DNA from: Actinotalea soli
GTDB lineage: Bacteria; Actinomycetota; Actinomycetes; Actinomycetales; Cellulomonadaceae
DNA: 43,393 bases
Reading direction: 5' to 3'
Assembly: GCF_017565425.1 (NCBI RefSeq)
Contig: NZ_JAGEMK010000013.1
Coordinates: forward strand, 1 to 43,393
Shown: positions 7,767-17,031 of the stretch, piece by piece
Layout of the letters: the number at the start of each line of letters is the position of its first letter
Numbering within the stretch: position 1 is the first letter of the stretch
The notes under the pieces: generated by a model
Told to the model about the DNA's origin: nothing
What the model saw: the letters and a program-made list of their open reading frames with translations, nothing else
Databases searched by the model: none
Position numbers and translations under genes: made by a program

Positions 7767-8942
7767 TCAGCGGGTGCCCGCCCGACGCTTGTTGTAGACG
7801 TCGAAGGCGACGGCCAGGAGCAGGACCAGACCCTTGACGACCTGCTGGGCCGACTGGTCGACACCCATGAGCTGCATGCCGTTGCTCATGACGGCCATGA
7901 TCAGACCACCGATCATGGCCCCGGTCACCCGCCCCACACCACCGGTCACCGCGGCGCCACCGATGAAGCAGGCGGCGATCGCATCGAGCTCGAACATGTT
8001 TCCTGCGCCCGGCTGCGCGCCGTTCGACCGCGAGGAGTAGACGATGCCCGCGATGCTCGCGAGGAAGCCGATGTTGACGAAGATGAAGAAGTTGACCTTC
8101 CGCACCTTGACGCCTGAGAGCTGCGCGGCGCTGAGGTTGCCACCGATCGCGTAGACGTGACGGCCGAAGACCGTCTTCTGCGTCACCAGCGTGTAGATGA
8201 GGATCAGCGCGGCGAGCAGGATCAGCACGTTCGGCAGACCACGGCTCTGGGCGAGCTGGTAGGCAAACCACATGACGACCGCGGCGACGAGCACGATCTT
8301 GAGGATGAAGAGCGGGAAGGCCTCGACGGCCTGCTGGTAGGCGATCTTCGCCTGGCGGGCACGGAACTGGCTGATCGCGTAGCCGACGACGGCGATCGCG
8401 AAGACCACCAGGGTGAAGACGTCGTAGCCCGGGCCACCGAACAGGCCGTTCTGGAAGCCGTTGGCGATGAGGTAGTACGAGCCGCCGAAGGGGGACAGCG
8501 AGATGTTGTCGAGGACCTCGTAGGTCAGGCCACGGAACACGAGCATGCCGGCCAGGGTCACGATGAAGGCCGGGATCCCGACGAAGGCGACCCAGAACCC
8601 CTGCCAGGCCCCCGCGAGGAGACCGACCACCATCGCGGCCAGCACACCCATCCACCACGGGTTCCCGTTGGCGATGACCACGGTGGCGGAGACCGCCCCG
8701 GTCAGGGCGACCAACGAGCCGACCGACAGGTCGATGTGCCCCGCGATGATCACGATGACCATCCCGATCGCGAGGATCAGGATGTAGGAGTACTGCAGGA
8801 CGATGTTGGTCAGGTTCCCCGGGCTCAGGAAGTTCGGGTTGAGCAGGGAGAAGAGCACCACGATCGCGATGAACGCGATGAAGATGCCGCTCTGCCGCAG
8901 GTTCCGGGTGACGAGCTCCCGTACGTCGGCGATGCCGGTCAT
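7767..8942 (-). CDS. mmsB: multiple-monosaccharide ABC transporter permease (MmsB/GguB/XylH type)
   Basis: A 391-residue inner-membrane permease of the CUT2 class. It has about ten membrane helices and the family hallmarks GHIDLSVGS near residue 68, [16 protein letters not shown] near 123 and the cytoplasmic ATPase-contact loop near 255-275 (YAIGGN...AAQLSG). The long central insert between the fourth and fifth conserved blocks is typical of GguB-like proteins. The ATG overlaps the mmsA stop as ATGA. It forms an importer with the ATPase and the ChvE-like binding protein. The neighbouring arabinose catabolic genes make L-arabinose the leading substrate, although ChvE-type systems accept several aldoses. 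Confidence 0.92.
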   Translation of the reverse strand: MTGIADVRELVTRNLRQSGIFIAFIAIVVLFSLLNPNFLSPGNLTNIVLQYSYILILAIGMVIVIIAGHIDLSVGSLVALTGAVSATVVIANGNPWWMGVLAAMVVGLLAGAWQGFWVAFVGIPAFIVTLAGMLVFRGLTYEVLDNISLSPFGGSYYLIANGFQNGLFGGPGYDVFTLVVFAIAVVGYAISQFRARQAKIAYQQAVEAFPLFILKIVLVAAVVMWFAYQLAQSRGLPNVLILLAALILIYTLVTQKTVFGRHVYAIGGNLSAAQLSGVKVRKVNFFIFVNIGFLASIAGIVYSSRSNGAQPGAGNMFELDAIAACFIGGAAVTGGVGRVTGAMIGGLIMAVMSNGMQLMGVDQSAQQVVKGLVLLLAVAFDVYNKRRAGTR

Positions 8943-10480
8943 TGCACCTGGTCCTTTTCCATCGTCATGAGTTCCATGAGGCTCTCCTGCGTGGCACCGC
9001 CGGCAGGGACCTCTCCGGTCATCCGCCCGAAGGCGAGGGTGTAGATGCGGTCGCAGATGCCGAGCAGCTCGGGCAGCTCGGAGGAGATCACCACGACCGC
9101 CTTCCCTGCGGCGACCATCCGGTTGATGATCGTGTAGATCTCGTACTTGGCCCCGACGTCGATCCCACGGGTGGGCTCGTCGACGATCAGCACGTCAGGG
9201 TCGGTGTAGAGCCACTTGCTCAGCACGACCTTCTGCTGGTTGCCGCCCGAGAGCTTGCCGACCACCGAGAGCACGCTGGGAGCCTTGATGTTCAGGCTCT
9301 CGCGGTACTCTCCCGCGATCTTCAGCTCCTCGTTGCCGTTGACCCAGCCGCGCTTCGACAGCTTGCCCAGACCTGCCGAGGAGATGTTGCGGCGGATGTC
9401 CTCGATGAGGTTGAGCCCGTAGCGCTTGCGGTCCTCGGTGGCGTACGCGAGCCCGTGGGAGATCGCCTCGGAGACGTTGCGGACCTGGATCCGCTCGCCG
9501 CGCAGGTAGATCTCGCCGCTGATGTCGCGCCCGTAGCTGCGACCGAAGATGCTCATCGCCAGCTCGGTACGCCCGGCGCCCATGAGGCCCGCGATACCGA
9601 CGACCTCGCCCGCCTTGACGTTGAAGGAGGCATCCCGGACGACGACGCGGTCGTGCTGGGTCGGGTGGTGCACGGTCCAGTTCTCGACCCGCAGCACCTC
9701 CTCGCCGATCTCGGGCGTGCGGTGGGGGTAGCGCTGCTCGAGGTCGCGGCCGACCATGCCCTTGATGATCCGGTCCTGGGTGGACGCCGGGTCCTTCATG
9801 TCGATGGTCTCGATGGTCCGGCCGTCACGGATGATCGTGGTGCGGTCGGCGATGTCGGCGATCTCGTTGAGCTTGTGGGAGATCATGATCGAGGTGATCC
9901 CCTGGCCCTTGAGGTGGCGCAGCAGGTCGAGCAGGTGGGCCGAGTCGGTGTCGTTGAGCGCAGCGGTCGGCTCGTCGAGGATGAGGAGCTTGACCTTCTT
10001 GGAGAGCGCCTTGGCGATCTCGATGAGCTGCTGCTTGCCGACCCCGAGCTGGTTGATGGGGGTGGTGGGGTTCTCGCGCAGGCCCACGCGGGCGAGCAGC
10101 TTGGCCGCCTCGGAGTTCGTGTGGTTCCAGTCGATCATGCCGCCGCGGCCGCGCTGCTCGTTGCCGAGGAAGATGTTCTCGGCCACCGAGAGGTAGGGGA
10201 TGAGCGCGAGCTCCTGGTGGATGATCACGATGCCCTTGGCCTCGGAGTCGTTGATCGTCCCGAACTTGGCGTGCTCGCCCTCGAAGTAGATGTCCCCGGT
10301 GTAGGTGCCGTGCGGGTACACGCCCGAGAGCACCTTCATCAGGGTCGACTTGCCGGCGCCGTTCTCGCCGCAGATCGCGTGGATCTCCCCGCGCTCGACC
10401 TCGAGGGTGACGTCCTGCAGAGCCTTCACGCCGGGGAAGGTCTTGGTGATGCTGCGCATCTCCAGAATGTTGTTGCTCAT
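8939..10480 (-). CDS. mmsA: multiple-monosaccharide ABC transporter ATP-binding protein (MmsA/GguA type)
   Basis: A 513-residue protein with two fused ATPase cassettes, the CUT2 architecture. Cassette 1 has Walker [10 protein letters not shown] (38-46), a diverged signature (LGVGKQQ) and Walker [12 protein letters not shown]. Cassette 2 has a degenerate Walker [10 protein letters not shown] without the lysine, signature LSGGNQQ and Walker [13 protein letters not shown]. This asymmetry is normal for sugar transporters of this class. The ATG at 10480 is chosen because the protein then begins [18 protein letters not shown], directly before the first strand, and GAGG lies upstream. Longer in-frame extensions would cross the hairpin at 10521-10562. 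It is overlapped by mmsB and lies 95 bp after the binding-protein gene. Confidence 0.93.
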   Translation of the reverse strand: MSNNILEMRSITKTFPGVKALQDVTLEVERGEIHAICGENGAGKSTLMKVLSGVYPHGTYTGDIYFEGEHAKFGTINDSEAKGIVIIHQELALIPYLSVAENIFLGNEQRGRGGMIDWNHTNSEAAKLLARVGLRENPTTPINQLGVGKQQLIEIAKALSKKVKLLILDEPTAALNDTDSAHLLDLLRHLKGQGITSIMISHKLNEIADIADRTTIIRDGRTIETIDMKDPASTQDRIIKGMVGRDLEQRYPHRTPEIGEEVLRVENWTVHHPTQHDRVVVRDASFNVKAGEVVGIAGLMGAGRTELAMSIFGRSYGRDISGEIYLRGERIQVRNVSEAISHGLAYATEDRKRYGLNLIEDIRRNISSAGLGKLSKRGWVNGNEELKIAGEYRESLNIKAPSVLSVVGKLSGGNQQKVVLSKWLYTDPDVLIVDEPTRGIDVGAKYEIYTIINRMVAAGKAVVVISSELPELLGICDRIYTLAFGRMTGEVPAGGATQESLMELMTMEKDQVQ

Positions 10481-10520
10481 CGGCCTCAGTCCTCGATTCT
10501 CGTGGGCCGCGCTGGCGGGG

Positions 10521-10562
10521 CCGATCCGGCCCGGCGGTGGGGGGACCGCCGGGCCGGATCGG
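10521..10562 (-). promoter_or_regulatory. intercistronic hairpin between chvE and mmsA
   Basis: An 18-bp perfect stem (CCGATCCGGCCCGGCGGT with its complement) closes a six-G loop, 12 bases past the chvE stop. In other sugar importers a hairpin here protects the binding-protein mRNA and partly blocks read-through, so that much more binding protein than ATPase is made. That role is inferred here. Confidence 0.75.
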
Positions 10563-10574
10563 GGCTTGCGTTGG

Positions 10575-11738
10575 TCAGGCCTGGCCCGACTCGACCTGCT
10601 CCTCGGTCCAGTAACCGCTGTCGACGAGCAGCTCCGTGATGTTGCCCTCGTAGACGATGTCCGACTCGAGCAGGTACGACGGGACGATCTTGACCCCGTT
10701 GTCGTAGCTCTCGGTGTCGTTCGCCTCGGGCTCCTCACCCGCGAGGAAGGACTGGGCCGAGACGACGGCCTGGTCCGCGAGCTTGCGGGTGTCCTTGAAG
10801 ATCGTCGCGAACTGCGTGCCGTCGGCGATCAGCTTGACCGAGGCGATCTCGGCGTCCTGGCCGGAGACGACCGGCAGCCCCTCCTCGATCGTGGCCGGGT
10901 AGCCACCGGTGCCCTGGAGGGCCGTGATGATGCCTCGCGACAGGCCGTCGTAGGGCGACAGCACGCCGTGCAGCTCGGTGCCACCGCTGTACGCCGAGGT
11001 CAGGAGGTCCTCCATACGACGCTGGGCGGTCTCCTGCTGCCAGCGCAGGATGGCGGCCTGCTCGAACTCCGTCTGGCCCGAGGGGACCTCGAGGGTGCCG
11101 TCCTCCATGTAGGGCTCGAGGACGGACATCGCGCCGTCCCAGAAGAAGGTCGCGTTGTTGTCGTCGGGCGAGCCGGCGAAGAGCTCGACGTTGAACGGGC
11201 CCTCGGCGTCGCCCTCCGAGCCGTCCTCGTTGAGGACACCCAGGCCCACGAGCAGCGAGGTCGCCTGCTGAACGCCGACCTCGAAGTTGTCGAAGGTGAC
11301 GTAGAAGTCGACGTTCTCGCTGTCGTTGATCAGCCGGTCGTAGGCGATGACCGGGATGTTCGCGGCCGCCGCGGCGTCGAGCTGACCCGTGAGGGCCGTG
11401 CCGTCGATCGCCGCGATGATGAGCAGGTCCACGCCCTGCGTGATCATCTGGTCGATCTGCTGCGACTGGGTGGGGATGTCGTCGTTGGCGAACTGCAGGT
11501 CGACGTCGTAGCCCGCGCCCTCGAGCCCGGCCAGGACGGCGTTGCCGTCCGCGATCCAGCGCTCGGAGGTCTGGGTCGGCATCGCGACACCGATCGTGCC
11601 GCCCTCGACGGCGTCGCCGCCCTCGGAGCCGCCGCCGGTGTCCGTGCCCGTGTCGCCCGCGCCTTCGCCACCGCAAGCGGCAAGGCCCATCGCGAGCGTC
11701 AGTCCTGCCGCGACTGCGGCAAACTTCTTGGTGCTCAT
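10575..11738 (-). CDS. chvE: multiple-monosaccharide ABC transporter substrate-binding lipoprotein (ChvE-like)
   Basis: A 387-residue periplasmic-binding-protein-like lipoprotein. Residues 1-22 are the signal peptide with lipobox LAAC, followed by a Gly/Asp/Thr-rich tether. The mature domain begins [20 protein letters not shown], the family opening, and contains [15 protein letters not shown] (about 103-117) and [10 protein letters not shown] (about 128-137), typical of ChvE/XylF-type aldose binders. GAGGAGG precedes the ATG. It is the first gene of the chvE-mmsA-mmsB importer operon, downstream of a DeoR-family regulator on the same strand. The arabinose catabolic genes nearby suggest an L-arabinose or broader pentose/galactose ligand. 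Confidence 0.92.
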   Translation of the reverse strand: MSTKKFAAVAAGLTLAMGLAACGGEGAGDTGTDTGGGSEGGDAVEGGTIGVAMPTQTSERWIADGNAVLAGLEGAGYDVDLQFANDDIPTQSQQIDQMITQGVDLLIIAAIDGTALTGQLDAAAAANIPVIAYDRLINDSENVDFYVTFDNFEVGVQQATSLLVGLGVLNEDGSEGDAEGPFNVELFAGSPDDNNATFFWDGAMSVLEPYMEDGTLEVPSGQTEFEQAAILRWQQETAQRRMEDLLTSAYSGGTELHGVLSPYDGLSRGIITALQGTGGYPATIEEGLPVVSGQDAEIASVKLIADGTQFATIFKDTRKLADQAVVSAQSFLAGEEPEANDTESYDNGVKIVPSYLLESDIVYEGNITELLVDSGYWTEEQVESGQA

Positions 11739-11809
11739 GTCTCCTCCTCGAGAACGTGCATCTTCCTGATGTGGACTGATCTGGGCGGTTCCCTGATCGG
11801 TCCGGGCGA

Positions 11810-11828
11810 CCTGACCGAACCGGTCAGG
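11810..11828. promoter_or_regulatory. inverted repeat between deoR-type gene and chvE
   Basis: CCTGACC and GGTCAGG flank a five-base spacer, 26 bp past the deoR-type stop and about 70 bp before the chvE start codon. Partial copies (CTGATC, GGTC) lie nearby. It could be the operator of the transport operon or a weak terminator of the regulator gene. Confidence 0.4.
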
Positions 11829-11854
11829 AAGTTCTGTGGGTCCTGCTGCTCGGC

Positions 11855-12658
11855 CTACTCGACACGGACGAGGTCCACGCCGCGGCGTCTGAGCCGCCGC
11901 ATCTCCTCCTCGGGCGCCGAGGTCCCGGTGAGCACCGTGTCGATCTGGTCGGTCGTCGCGACCCGGCCGAGGTGGACCTGGCCGAGCTTGGAGCCGTCCG
12001 CCACGACCACCGTGCGCTCCGCGGCGCGGATCATCGCCTGCTTGACCTCGGCCTCGGGCAGGTTCAGGTTGGTCACGCCGTGCTCGGCGTCGACCCCGTT
12101 GCAGCCCACGATCGCGAGATCCACGCGCAGGCCCTCGAGCAGGGTCGTCGCCATCGGGTTCACCAGCGAGTGCTGCAGCCGACGCAGGGTGCCCCCCGTG
12201 ACGACGACGTCGAGCCTGCCCACAGCCGCCTCGAGCTCGAGGGCCACGCTGAGGCCGTTCGTGACGACCGTGACGCCCTCGAGGTCGGTCCGGGCGACGA
12301 GGGCGCGGGCCACGGCCGTGGTCGTGGTGCCGACGTCGAGCAGGAGGCTCGTGCCCGGGGCCACGAGGGCCGCGGCCGCGATGCCGATGCGCTGCTTCTC
12401 GCCGGCGAACTCGACGGTGGACTCCTCGAAGGAGGGCTCTGACCGGATCCCGCGCGGGGGGGCCATCGCTCCCCCGCGGACGCGACGGACGGAGTGGGAG
12501 ATCTCCAGGGCGGCGAGGTCGGCACGGACCGTGACGTCGGAGATGCCGAAGGCTTCGGACAGGTCGGCGACACGCACGAACTCGCGTTCGGCGATCACCT
12601 GGAGCATGCGCGCACGGCGGACCGTGACGGGCAGCTGCTCTGCCTCTTCCTTGAGCAC
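11855..12658 (-). CDS. DeoR/GlpR-family sugar-responsive transcriptional regulator
   Basis: A 267-residue repressor: N-terminal DeoR-type winged helix (about residues 10-65, RRARMLQVIAEREFVRVADL then DLSEAFGISDVTVRADLAAL) and a C-terminal sugar-phosphate sensor domain with LLLDVGTTTTAVARAL (about 108-123), VTGGTLRR and AIVGCNGVD. Such regulators usually sense a phosphorylated sugar. The GTG at 12658 is chosen because it has AAGGTAGGGG upstream. An in-frame extension of 49 codons would read through an AT-rich promoter-like stretch. It sits between the arabinose genes and the ABC importer, all on one strand, so control of the importer is likely. Confidence 0.87.
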   Translation of the reverse strand: MLKEEAEQLPVTVRRARMLQVIAEREFVRVADLSEAFGISDVTVRADLAALEISHSVRRVRGGAMAPPRGIRSEPSFEESTVEFAGEKQRIGIAAAALVAPGTSLLLDVGTTTTAVARALVARTDLEGVTVVTNGLSVALELEAAVGRLDVVVTGGTLRRLQHSLVNPMATTLLEGLRVDLAIVGCNGVDAEHGVTNLNLPEAEVKQAMIRAAERTVVVADGSKLGQVHLGRVATTDQIDTVLTGTSAPEEEMRRLRRRGVDLVRVE

Positions 12659-12885
12659 GCCCCTACCTTCGGGGCTGGAGCAACCTTGCGTCAACTTCTT
12701 GAAGACAACTTTTGATTGCGAAACAGTAACGGTGGACGTGGCGACCTGCCGGCGGGCCCTAGGTCCCCTGCCGTCGCCTCCGCGCGGCCCGTCCGACCGT
12801 GTCACCCGTTTGCGCTAACGCAGGTCATGGCCCCTTTGACCCCCGCGCACCGGCGCCGGAGACACCGGCGACGCACGGCCCCCTT

Positions 12886-12901
12886 CTGGTTCCGAAACCA
12901 G
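12886..12901. promoter_or_regulatory. 16-bp palindrome, operator candidate
   Basis: CTGGTTCCGAAACCAG is a near-perfect inverted repeat (seven of eight base pairs) between the araA terminator and the deoR-type gene. It is of operator size. I cannot say which regulator would bind it. Confidence 0.4.
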
Positions 12902-12904
12902 CGA

Positions 12905-12962
12905 GGGCTCCCGGCAGGGCACGTGCCCTGCCGGGAGCCCCCTCCCCGGCGCAGCGCCGGGG
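12905..12962 (-). terminator. double hairpin terminator after araA
   Basis: A 36-bp perfect palindrome (12905-12940, arm GGGCTCCCGGCAGGGCAC) is followed on the araA side by a second hairpin (CCCCGGCG/CGCCGGGG, 12944-12962), which begins 12 bases from the araA stop. There is no T-tract. Confidence 0.75.
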
Positions 12963-12974
12963 CCCTGCTCCGCC

Positions 12975-14483
12975 TCAGAAGCCCTGCGCGAGCCGGTAGT
13001 ACGCGTGGTTCCAGCGGATCTCCTGGGCGAACCCGCGCGAGGTGGTGGACTCGTCGATCACGAGCAGCTCGGTCCGGGCGATGTCGGCGAAGTCCGCGAA
13101 GGCCTCGACGCCGACCTGGGTCGACAGCACCGTGTGGTGAGCGGCCCCCGCCATGAGCCAGGCCTCGGCCGAGGTGGCGAAGTCGGGCTGGGGCTTCCAC
13201 ACGGCCCGCGCCACGGGCAGGTTCGGCAGCTCCTCGTCGGGCGGGACGATGTCGACCGCGTTGGCGGTGAGCCGGAACCGGTCGCGCATGTCCGACAGCG
13301 CCACCACGACCCCCGGGCCGGAGTCGGTGTCGAAGACCAGGCGGACCGGGTCCTCCTTGCCGCCGATGCCCAGGGGGTGCACCTCGAGGCTCGGCCGTGA
13401 GGTGGTCAGGGTGGGGCAGATCTCGAGCATGTGGGCGCCCAGGATCTTCTCGTCCCCCGGCACCATGTCGTAGGTGTAGTCCTCCATGAGGGAGGCCCCG
13501 CCGGGCAGGCCCTCACCCATGACCTTGGCCGCGCGCACCAGGATCGCGGTCTTCCAGTCCCCCTCGGCCCCGAAGCCGTAGCCCTGGGCCATGAGCCGCT
13601 GGACCGCGAGGCCCGGGAGCTGACGCAGGGCACCGAGGTCCTCGAAGGTCGTGGTGAACGCGGTCGCGCCGATCTCACCCAGCAGGGCCAGGAGCGCGAG
13701 CTCCTGCTTGGCCCCGTAGCGCAGGGAGTCGTGCCGGTCCCCACCCGCCCGCAGCTCGGCCGCGACGTCGTAGGTGTCCTCGTACTCGGTCACCAGGGAG
13801 TCGACCGCGGAGTCCTCGACCGCGTCGACCGCGGCGACCAGGTCGTTGACCCCCCACGTGTTGACGCTCACCCCGAAGCGCAGCTCGGCCTCGGTCTTGT
13901 CCCCCTCGGTGACGGCGACGTTGCGCATGTTGTCACCGAAGCGGGCGAGCTTGAGCTCGTGGGTCGCGGCCCACCCCGCGGCGGCCCGCGCCCAGGTGCC
14001 CACCTTCTGCTGCACGGCCGGGTTCGAGACGTGCCCGACGACGGTCTTGCGGGCCACGCCGAGCCTCGACTGGATGTAGCCGAACTCACGGTCGCCGTGC
14101 GCGGCCTGGTTGAGGTTCATGAAGTCCATGTCGATCGTCGACCACGGCAGCTCGACGTTCGCCTGCGTGTGCAGGTGCAGCAGCGGCGTGCGCAGGGCGT
14201 CGAGGCCCGCGATCCACATCTTCGCCGGGGAGAAGGTGTGCATCCAGGCGATGACGCCGATGCACGCGTCCGAGGCGTTGGCCTCGAGGGCCATCCGGCG
14301 GATCGAGTCGGACTCCTTGAGGACGGGCTTCCAGACGATCTTGACGGGGACCGCGTCGGCGGCCTCGAGCTCGCGGGCGATCGCCTGGGACTGCTCGGCG
14401 ACCTGGCGGAGCGTGTCCTCGCCGTAGAGGTCCTGGCTGCCGGTGCAGAACCAGACCTCGCGGTCGGCATAGGGCTTGGTCAT
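12975..14483 (-). CDS. araA: L-arabinose isomerase
   Basis: A 502-residue enzyme that converts L-arabinose to L-ribulose in the cytoplasm, using Mn2+. Length matches the E. coli enzyme (500). The four metal-binding or catalytic residues fall where expected: E307 (GFGAEGDWK), E334 (LMEDYTYDM), H351 ([10 protein letters not shown]) and H450 (AGAAHHTVL). The protein opens with [15 protein letters not shown], diagnostic of AraA. GAAGGAG precedes the ATG. It is the last gene of araB-araD-araA, 54 bp after araD, and is followed by the double hairpin terminator. Confidence 0.97.
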   Translation of the reverse strand: MTKPYADREVWFCTGSQDLYGEDTLRQVAEQSQAIARELEAADAVPVKIVWKPVLKESDSIRRMALEANASDACIGVIAWMHTFSPAKMWIAGLDALRTPLLHLHTQANVELPWSTIDMDFMNLNQAAHGDREFGYIQSRLGVARKTVVGHVSNPAVQQKVGTWARAAAGWAATHELKLARFGDNMRNVAVTEGDKTEAELRFGVSVNTWGVNDLVAAVDAVEDSAVDSLVTEYEDTYDVAAELRAGGDRHDSLRYGAKQELALLALLGEIGATAFTTTFEDLGALRQLPGLAVQRLMAQGYGFGAEGDWKTAILVRAAKVMGEGLPGGASLMEDYTYDMVPGDEKILGAHMLEICPTLTTSRPSLEVHPLGIGGKEDPVRLVFDTDSGPGVVVALSDMRDRFRLTANAVDIVPPDEELPNLPVARAVWKPQPDFATSAEAWLMAGAAHHTVLSTQVGVEAFADFADIARTELLVIDESTTSRGFAQEIRWNHAYYRLAQGF

Positions 14484-14537
14484 GGGGACTCCTTCGTCAC
14501 GTACGGGGTGAGGTCGAGGGCTCAGGGGCGCGGCCGG

Positions 14538-15224
14538 TCAGCGGCCGTAGACGTTCTGGTAGCGGTCGTAGAGGCGGTCGACGTCCTCCTGCGGGATCGG
14601 CAGCGGGTCGCCGAGCTGGCGCGAGATGTGGACGGTCCGCGCGACCTCCTCGACCATGACCGCGGCCTTGACCGCCGCCTTGGCGTCCTTGCCGATGGTG
14701 AACGGGCCGTGGTTCTGCATGAGGACCGCCGGGCTGCGGGACTCGCGCAGGGTCTCGACGATGCCGCGGCCGATCGAGTCGTCGCCGATCAGCGCGAAGG
14801 GCCCGATGGGGATGTCCCCGCCGAACTCGTCGGCCATCATCGTCAGCACGCAGGGCACCGGCTCGGCCCGCGCCGCCCAGGCCGTGGCGTAGGTCGAGTG
14901 GGTGTGCACCACGCCGTTGACCTCGGGCATGTGGCGGTAGACGTAGGCGTGGGCAGCCGTGTCCGAGGAGGGCGACCGGTCGCCGTCCACCAGGGTGCCG
15001 TCGAGGTCGCAGACCACCATCGACTCGGGGGTCAGCTCGTCGTAGGTGACCCCGCTGGGCTTGATGACGAAGAGGTCGGCGGTGCTCAGGCGCTGCGAGA
15101 CGTTGCCCGCCGTCCACACCACCAGCTCCCAGCGAGGCAGCTCGGCGTGCAGCCGGCTCACGAGCTCACGGACCCGCGCGACCTCCTCGTGGACCTCGGG
15201 CCCGAAGGCGTCCAGACCAGTCAT
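14538..15224 (-). CDS. araD: L-ribulose-5-phosphate 4-epimerase
   Basis: A 228-residue class II aldolase-fold enzyme that turns L-ribulose 5-phosphate into D-xylulose 5-phosphate for the pentose phosphate pathway. The zinc ligands are visible as H107 and H109 (GVVHTHSTYA) and H172 (QNHGPFTIG). The substrate-binding segments WTAGNVSQR (37-45) and KPSGV (55-59) are in place. Length equals the E. coli protein (231). GAAGGAG lies upstream of the ATG. It sits between araB and araA, which have the same direction and short spacers. Confidence 0.96.
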   Translation of the reverse strand: MTGLDAFGPEVHEEVARVRELVSRLHAELPRWELVVWTAGNVSQRLSTADLFVIKPSGVTYDELTPESMVVCDLDGTLVDGDRSPSSDTAAHAYVYRHMPEVNGVVHTHSTYATAWAARAEPVPCVLTMMADEFGGDIPIGPFALIGDDSIGRGIVETLRESRSPAVLMQNHGPFTIGKDAKAAVKAAVMVEEVARTVHISRQLGDPLPIPQEDVDRLYDRYQNVYGR

Positions 15225-15302
15225 CCCATCGTCTCCTTCGTCTGCGCACGCCAGGTGCGCGCTGTGCTGCCTCTGCTGGTGCTGATGCCCGCGGCCGGTG
15301 GC

Positions 15303-16907
15303 CTAGACCGCCTCGACAGCGGCCTGCTCGATCGCGAGCCCCGCGCTGTACCGCTCGAGGAAGACGCCGTAGCCGGCGACGTCCTGCGGGTCGGGGGCGA
15401 CGACGTCGACCTCGCTGTCCCCGAAGAGGCGGGTGCTGAGGAAGGTCGGCAGGTCCTCCTCGCCCGCGGTCTCGAGGTAGGCCGCGAGCGCGGCGATCCC
15501 CCACGGGCCTCCCTCGCTGGCCGTCCGGGCCACGGCGACGGGGGCACCGACCGCCGCGGCCAGCAGTCGCTGGGCGACCCCGGCCGTGCGGAACATGCCA
15601 CCGTGGGCGTAGAGGGTGTCGAGCTCGACCTTCTCGCCCGCGAGGACGCGCATGCCCAGGCTCAGGGTGCCGAAGGCGCCGTAGACCTGGGTCCGCACGA
15701 AGTTCGCGAGGGTGAGCCGGCTGTCCGGGGTGCGCACCACGAGGGGCCGGCCCTCGTCGAGCCCGGTGATCGGCTCCCCCGAGAGGTAGTTGTAGGCCAG
15801 CAGCCCGCCGCCGTCGGCCTCGCCGTCGAGGGCCTCGCGCAGCAGGGCACCGAAGACCTCGTCGGCCCCCGTCGGGTGACCGAGGGCGGCCGCGAACCGC
15901 CCGAAGACCTCGGCCCAGGCCCCGAGCTCGCTGGCGCCGTTGTTGCAGTGCACCATCGCGACGAGGTCCCCGGCGGGGGTCGTGACCAGGTCGAGCTCGT
16001 GGTGCACCTGCTCGAGGGGCCGCTCGAGCACGACCATGGCGAAGATCGACGTCCCGACCGAGACGTTGCCGGTCCGGGGGGCCACGGCGTTGGTCGCGAC
16101 CATGCCGGTCCCCGCGTCCCCCTCGGGCGGGCACAGCGGGGCGCCTGGCTGCAGGGTGCCGGTCGGGTCGAGCAGCGCGGCGCCCTCCGCGGTGAGCCGC
16201 CCGGCCTCCTGGCCCGCGACGAGCACCTCGGGGAGCAGGTCGGTCAGGTGCAGCCCGGGACGGCGTGCGGCCACCAGCTCGTCGAACTGGGCGACCATCC
16301 GTGCGTCGTAGTCCTTGGTCGCGGTGTCCACCGGGAAGACCCCCGAGGCGTCCCCCACGCCGAGGACCGAGCGGCCCGTCAGACGACGGTGGACGTAGCC
16401 GGCCAGGGTGGTGAGGGAGGCGATCTGCGGCACGTGCGGCTCGTCGTCGAGGATCGCCTGGTAGAGGTGCGCGATCGACCAGCGCAGCGGGATGTTGTAC
16501 CCGAAGAGCTCGCTGAGCTCGGCCGCCGCGGGACCGGTCGTGGTGTTGCGCCAGGTGCGGAAGGGCACCAGGAGCTCGCCGTCGGCGTCGAAGGCGAGGT
16601 AGCCGTGCATCATGGCGGACACCCCGAGGGCGCGGACCGTGGCCAGGGGGATCCCGTACTGCTGCTGGACGTCAGCCGCGAGGGCCGCGACGCTCTCCTG
16701 GAGCCCGGTCCAGACCGAGTCCAGCGAGTAGGTCCACATCCGGTCGACGAACTGGTTCTCCCACGCGTGCCCCCCGACCGCGAGCGGGGTGCCGTCCGAG
16801 GAGATCAGGACGGCCTTGATGCGGGTCGAGCCGAGCTCGATGCCGAGGACGGCTCGTCCGGCCGCGATCTCGTCCCGGGCGGCGGTGGCGTGGTCGTCGG
16901 TGGCCAT
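15303..16907 (-). CDS. araB: ribulokinase-type FGGY carbohydrate kinase
   Basis: A 534-residue FGGY-family kinase that would phosphorylate L-ribulose to L-ribulose 5-phosphate. The N-terminal ATPase motif GIELGSTRIKAVLISSDG begins near residue 22. A Gly-rich GVGDASGVFPVD and the C-terminal domain motif YAHGGMFRTAG are also seen. An ATG five codons upstream exists, but the ATG at 16907 has GGAGG at the right distance and that upstream ATG has none, so I use 16907. The assignment rests on family and on position ahead of araD and araA. Its upstream 125 bp holds a LacI-type operator candidate. Confidence 0.92.
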   Translation of the reverse strand: MATDDHATAARDEIAAGRAVLGIELGSTRIKAVLISSDGTPLAVGGHAWENQFVDRMWTYSLDSVWTGLQESVAALAADVQQQYGIPLATVRALGVSAMMHGYLAFDADGELLVPFRTWRNTTTGPAAAELSELFGYNIPLRWSIAHLYQAILDDEPHVPQIASLTTLAGYVHRRLTGRSVLGVGDASGVFPVDTATKDYDARMVAQFDELVAARRPGLHLTDLLPEVLVAGQEAGRLTAEGAALLDPTGTLQPGAPLCPPEGDAGTGMVATNAVAPRTGNVSVGTSIFAMVVLERPLEQVHHELDLVTTPAGDLVAMVHCNNGASELGAWAEVFGRFAAALGHPTGADEVFGALLREALDGEADGGGLLAYNYLSGEPITGLDEGRPLVVRTPDSRLTLANFVRTQVYGAFGTLSLGMRVLAGEKVELDTLYAHGGMFRTAGVAQRLLAAAVGAPVAVARTASEGGPWGIAALAAYLETAGEEDLPTFLSTRLFGDSEVDVVAPDPQDVAGYGVFLERYSAGLAIEQAAVEAV

Positions 16908-16941
16908 GCGGTCCTCCGTCATTGGTTGGATCTGGGGTCGA

Positions 16942-16955
16942 TGTTAACGCTCACA
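16942..16955. promoter_or_regulatory. LacI/AraR-type operator before araB
   Basis: TGTTAACGCTCACA is a 14-bp CG-centred pseudo-palindrome (arms match five of seven) 35 bp upstream of the araB start codon. It resembles LacI-family operators and lies right after the stop of the second lacI-type gene. A further half-like sequence (TGTTAGTG on the minus strand) is adjacent. Confidence 0.55.
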
Positions 16956-17031
16956 CTAACACGGTGTCGACGGTGCCCCCCGGGACCTTCGGTGCCCTGG
17001 CACGGTCCCCACGAGCCCTGTGACGACGGGC

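Larger units (their letters stand above)
12659..12974. other. 316-bp intergenic region: deoR-type promoter, operator candidate and araA terminator
   Basis: I see no gene here. The part next to the deoR-type gene (about 12680-12730) is clearly AT-richer than its surroundings and probably holds that gene's promoter. Beyond it lie a 16-bp palindrome (12886-12901) and two tandem hairpins (12905-12940 and 12944-12962) that follow the araA stop codon. Confidence 0.6.

Noticed and set aside
10481-10738. 86-codon N-terminal extension of the transporter ATPase
   Set aside because: It runs through the intercistronic hairpin and the end of the chvE gene in another frame, and its sequence is Arg/Ser-rich with no match to the family.
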